Source: Virgibacillus sp. NKC19-16 | GTDB lineage: Bacteria > Bacillota > Bacilli > Bacillales > Amphibacillaceae | Reading direction: 5' to 3' | NCBI RefSeq assembly: GCF_021560035.1 | Contig: NZ_CP074373.1 | Coordinates: 2,848,001-2,912,000 of the forward strand | Length of the DNA stretch: 64,000 bases | Part shown: in pieces, positions 62,784-64,000 of the stretch | Numbering within the stretch: the first letter of the stretch is position 1 | Layout: the number at the start of each line of letters is the position of its first letter | Notes under the pieces: generated by a model | What the model was told of the DNA's origin: nothing | Seen by the model: the letters and a program-made list of their open reading frames with translations, nothing else | Database searches by the model: none | Program-made: the position numbers and the translations under genes

Positions 62784-64000
62784 CTATTTCCGCATCATTT
62801 CTCCAACATACACAGAATCGATAATCGTTCGTTTTAAAACATTCCCGTCTTTCGTTGATCCTTCTATATCAATGGTAATATTATACGCTTGGTTTTGTTT
62901 ATCAAAGGTCAATTCCTGGGATAGATTTGCATCGCCGGCGACGAACCATGTTTCACTATTTTTTGGATTGCCCGACTCTGTTACATGATAAGTCGCTTTA
63001 ACGGTGTCTTCCAATACTTCTTTGGAATTATTAACGTTTAAATTGTACGTAAGCTGCTGATCTTTTTGTAAACTAGCTATCTCTTTTTCCGTTTTTTCAC
63101 CAAGATCTAGTTTCATTTCCGTGTCATAATTGGCCACTAAAAGGTATGCATTGTCTTTCTCAGTAGCCATTTCTACTTGCCACTCCCCAGCTTGAGGTTT
63201 ATCTAGCGTCAACGAATGGCTAATAGCTCCCGGGAAAAATCCTTCATCTTGTCTTACTTTTTCGGCGTTTGTATTCACCTCTTTACCAGAAGGATCTATC
63301 ACGTTTATTTCCGAAAGCTCATCTGCCGTTAATACATGGAGTGTCACCTTAGCAACATTTTCTTCCACTGCCACATTAATGTTGTTGTCGTTTTCCTCTG
63401 ACAGAGAACCACCATGAACCCATTGATTCGTTGCAGGTGTATTGTTTTGCGCACTTTCTTTCTCTCCAAAAATATGTTTCTCTTCCAGTGCGTAATCACC
63501 TGCTATATAGTCCTCAAACACAGGAAAAGTCAGCCCGGTTCGAATGGACGTATGATTCCAATCGCCAATTGCTAATTCGTGGCCGCCTGGAAGATTGCTG
63601 CTTGCGGTCGTTACCACCCCGTCGTTATCTCCATAGCTGGATAGGTACGTACCACCAAACCATGTAGACGAAAACATCGATCCCCAGTCTGTACCGCCCA
63701 ACGTGAAGTAATCATTAGCATACGCAAGAGGCTCTTGATCCATCATGACCCGAAAGTTTTCCATGTATCCGGTCTCCATTGCCGTTGTTCCTTCCCCACG
63801 CATACCAATTAAATCCGCAAGCCAACCTGCCCAAGAACTATTCGCTAAATCTGCCAGCTGTGACCCGTGATGCGGGCTTGAAAGCGTAATTACATTATCT
63901 ACATATTCGGATGCACCATAGTAGGTCAGCGCTGTTTGTGCATCAATACCGCCCTTACTATACCCGATGATTGTTATCTTTTTGCCCTCAAAATGGGATG
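62784..64000 (-). CDS. Lipase-like alpha/beta hydrolase, N-terminus beyond window edge
   Basis: The open frame runs on past the window end. The nucleophile elbow is in ITIIGYSKGGIDAQTAL (GxSxG), followed by LSSPHHGSQLADLA, as in triacylglycerol lipases of the PGAP1-like group. The later part ends in two beta-rich domains with a final DSVYVGEMM, like secreted lipases with C-terminal sandwich domains. The likely signal peptide is outside the window. Confidence 0.8.
   Translation of the reverse strand, partial: SHFEGKKITIIGYSKGGIDAQTALTYYGASEYVDNVITLSSPHHGSQLADLANSSWAGWLADLIGMRGEGTTAMETGYMENFRVMMDQEPLAYANDYFTLGGTDWGSMFSSTWFGGTYLSSYGDNDGVVTTASSNLPGGHELAIGDWNHTSIRTGLTFPVFEDYIAGDYALEEKHIFGEKESAQNNTPATNQWVHGGSLSEENDNNINVAVEENVAKVTLHVLTADELSEINVIDPSGKEVNTNAEKVRQDEGFFPGAISHSLTLDKPQAGEWQVEMATEKDNAYLLVANYDTEMKLDLGEKTEKEIASLQKDQQLTYNLNVNNSKEVLEDTVKATYHVTESGNPKNSETWFVAGDANLSQELTFDKQNQAYNITIDIEGSTKDGNVLKRTIIDSVYVGEMMRK

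Noticed and set aside
62524-62988. 154-residue + frame continuing past the GNAT remnant
   Set aside because: After about 62765 it runs antisense through the lipase gene and repeat; only the GNAT part is supported.

Overview
The window is low-GC DNA from a Gram-positive endospore-former lineage (Bacillaceae), most likely a halotolerant or marine genus close to Virgibacillus, Oceanobacillus or Lentibacillus. The pointers are strong AAGGAGG ribosome sites, Bacillus-type proteins (LevR-like activator, AprX-like protease, QueCDE under a preQ1 riboswitch, S-box RNA), transporters typical of osmotic and sodium stress (BCCT, NhaC, sodium symporters) and many short GGGGAC/GTCCCC intergenic palindromes. 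The genus is inference.

Layout. 1-2.7 kb: two unknown coupled genes, an Rpn-family nuclease and a 39-residue protein. 2.9-8.0 kb: a lactose/cellobiose-type PTS operon (IIB, IIC, IIA plus a small membrane protein and an 18-codon leader) behind a clear sigma-54 promoter, with its LevR/ManR-type activator upstream. 8.4-17.1 kb: peptide-binding lipoprotein, acyl-CoA synthetase, HicAB toxin-antitoxin, CoxG-like protein, helical-repeat protein, AbrB-type permease and a frameshifted type II pantothenate kinase. 17.3-19.3 kb: queC-queD-queE with preQ1 riboswitch and terminator. 19.3-32.5 kb: amino acid permease, acyltransferase-like protein with a zinc-ribbon membrane protein, a GTPase, a tiny holin-like peptide, NhaC antiporter, PurU, SecB-like protein, old-yellow-enzyme oxidoreductase, GlpQ and endonuclease I. 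32.8-39.1 kb: DCC protein, a broken Phd-Uma2 gene, a SAM-riboswitch operon (monooxygenase, 32-residue membrane peptide, sodium symporter) and an MFS exporter. 39.8-44.1 kb: sbcCD.

44.5-52.6 kb is the most interesting part: a type II-C CRISPR-Cas locus. A 22-repeat array (plus an older decayed repeat 5' of it) lies on the + strand and ends in a terminator. cas2, cas1 and a single-base-frameshifted cas9 lie convergently on the - strand, and a complete tracrRNA unit with TTGACA-N17-TATGAT promoter and terminator lies upstream of cas9. Beyond the tracrRNA are a promoter with a possible 33-residue peptide, an orphan CRISPR repeat and a strong hairpin. Each array repeat ends in an extended -10 element, so each can start its own crRNA transcript.

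52.9-64 kb: subtilisin-like protease, a two-gene GMC dehydrogenase, a dicarboxylate symporter, a GC-rich 400-bp inverted-repeat element, a solitary lysine N6-hydroxylase, GlsB-like membrane protein, ASCH protein, BCCT transporter, an acetyltransferase remnant and a partial secreted-type lipase.

Four genes (coaW, phd-uma2, the monooxygenase, cas9) carry single- or two-base indels, several in short homopolymers. Genuine decay and sequencing error cannot be separated from this sequence alone, and the cas9 call in particular depends on it.
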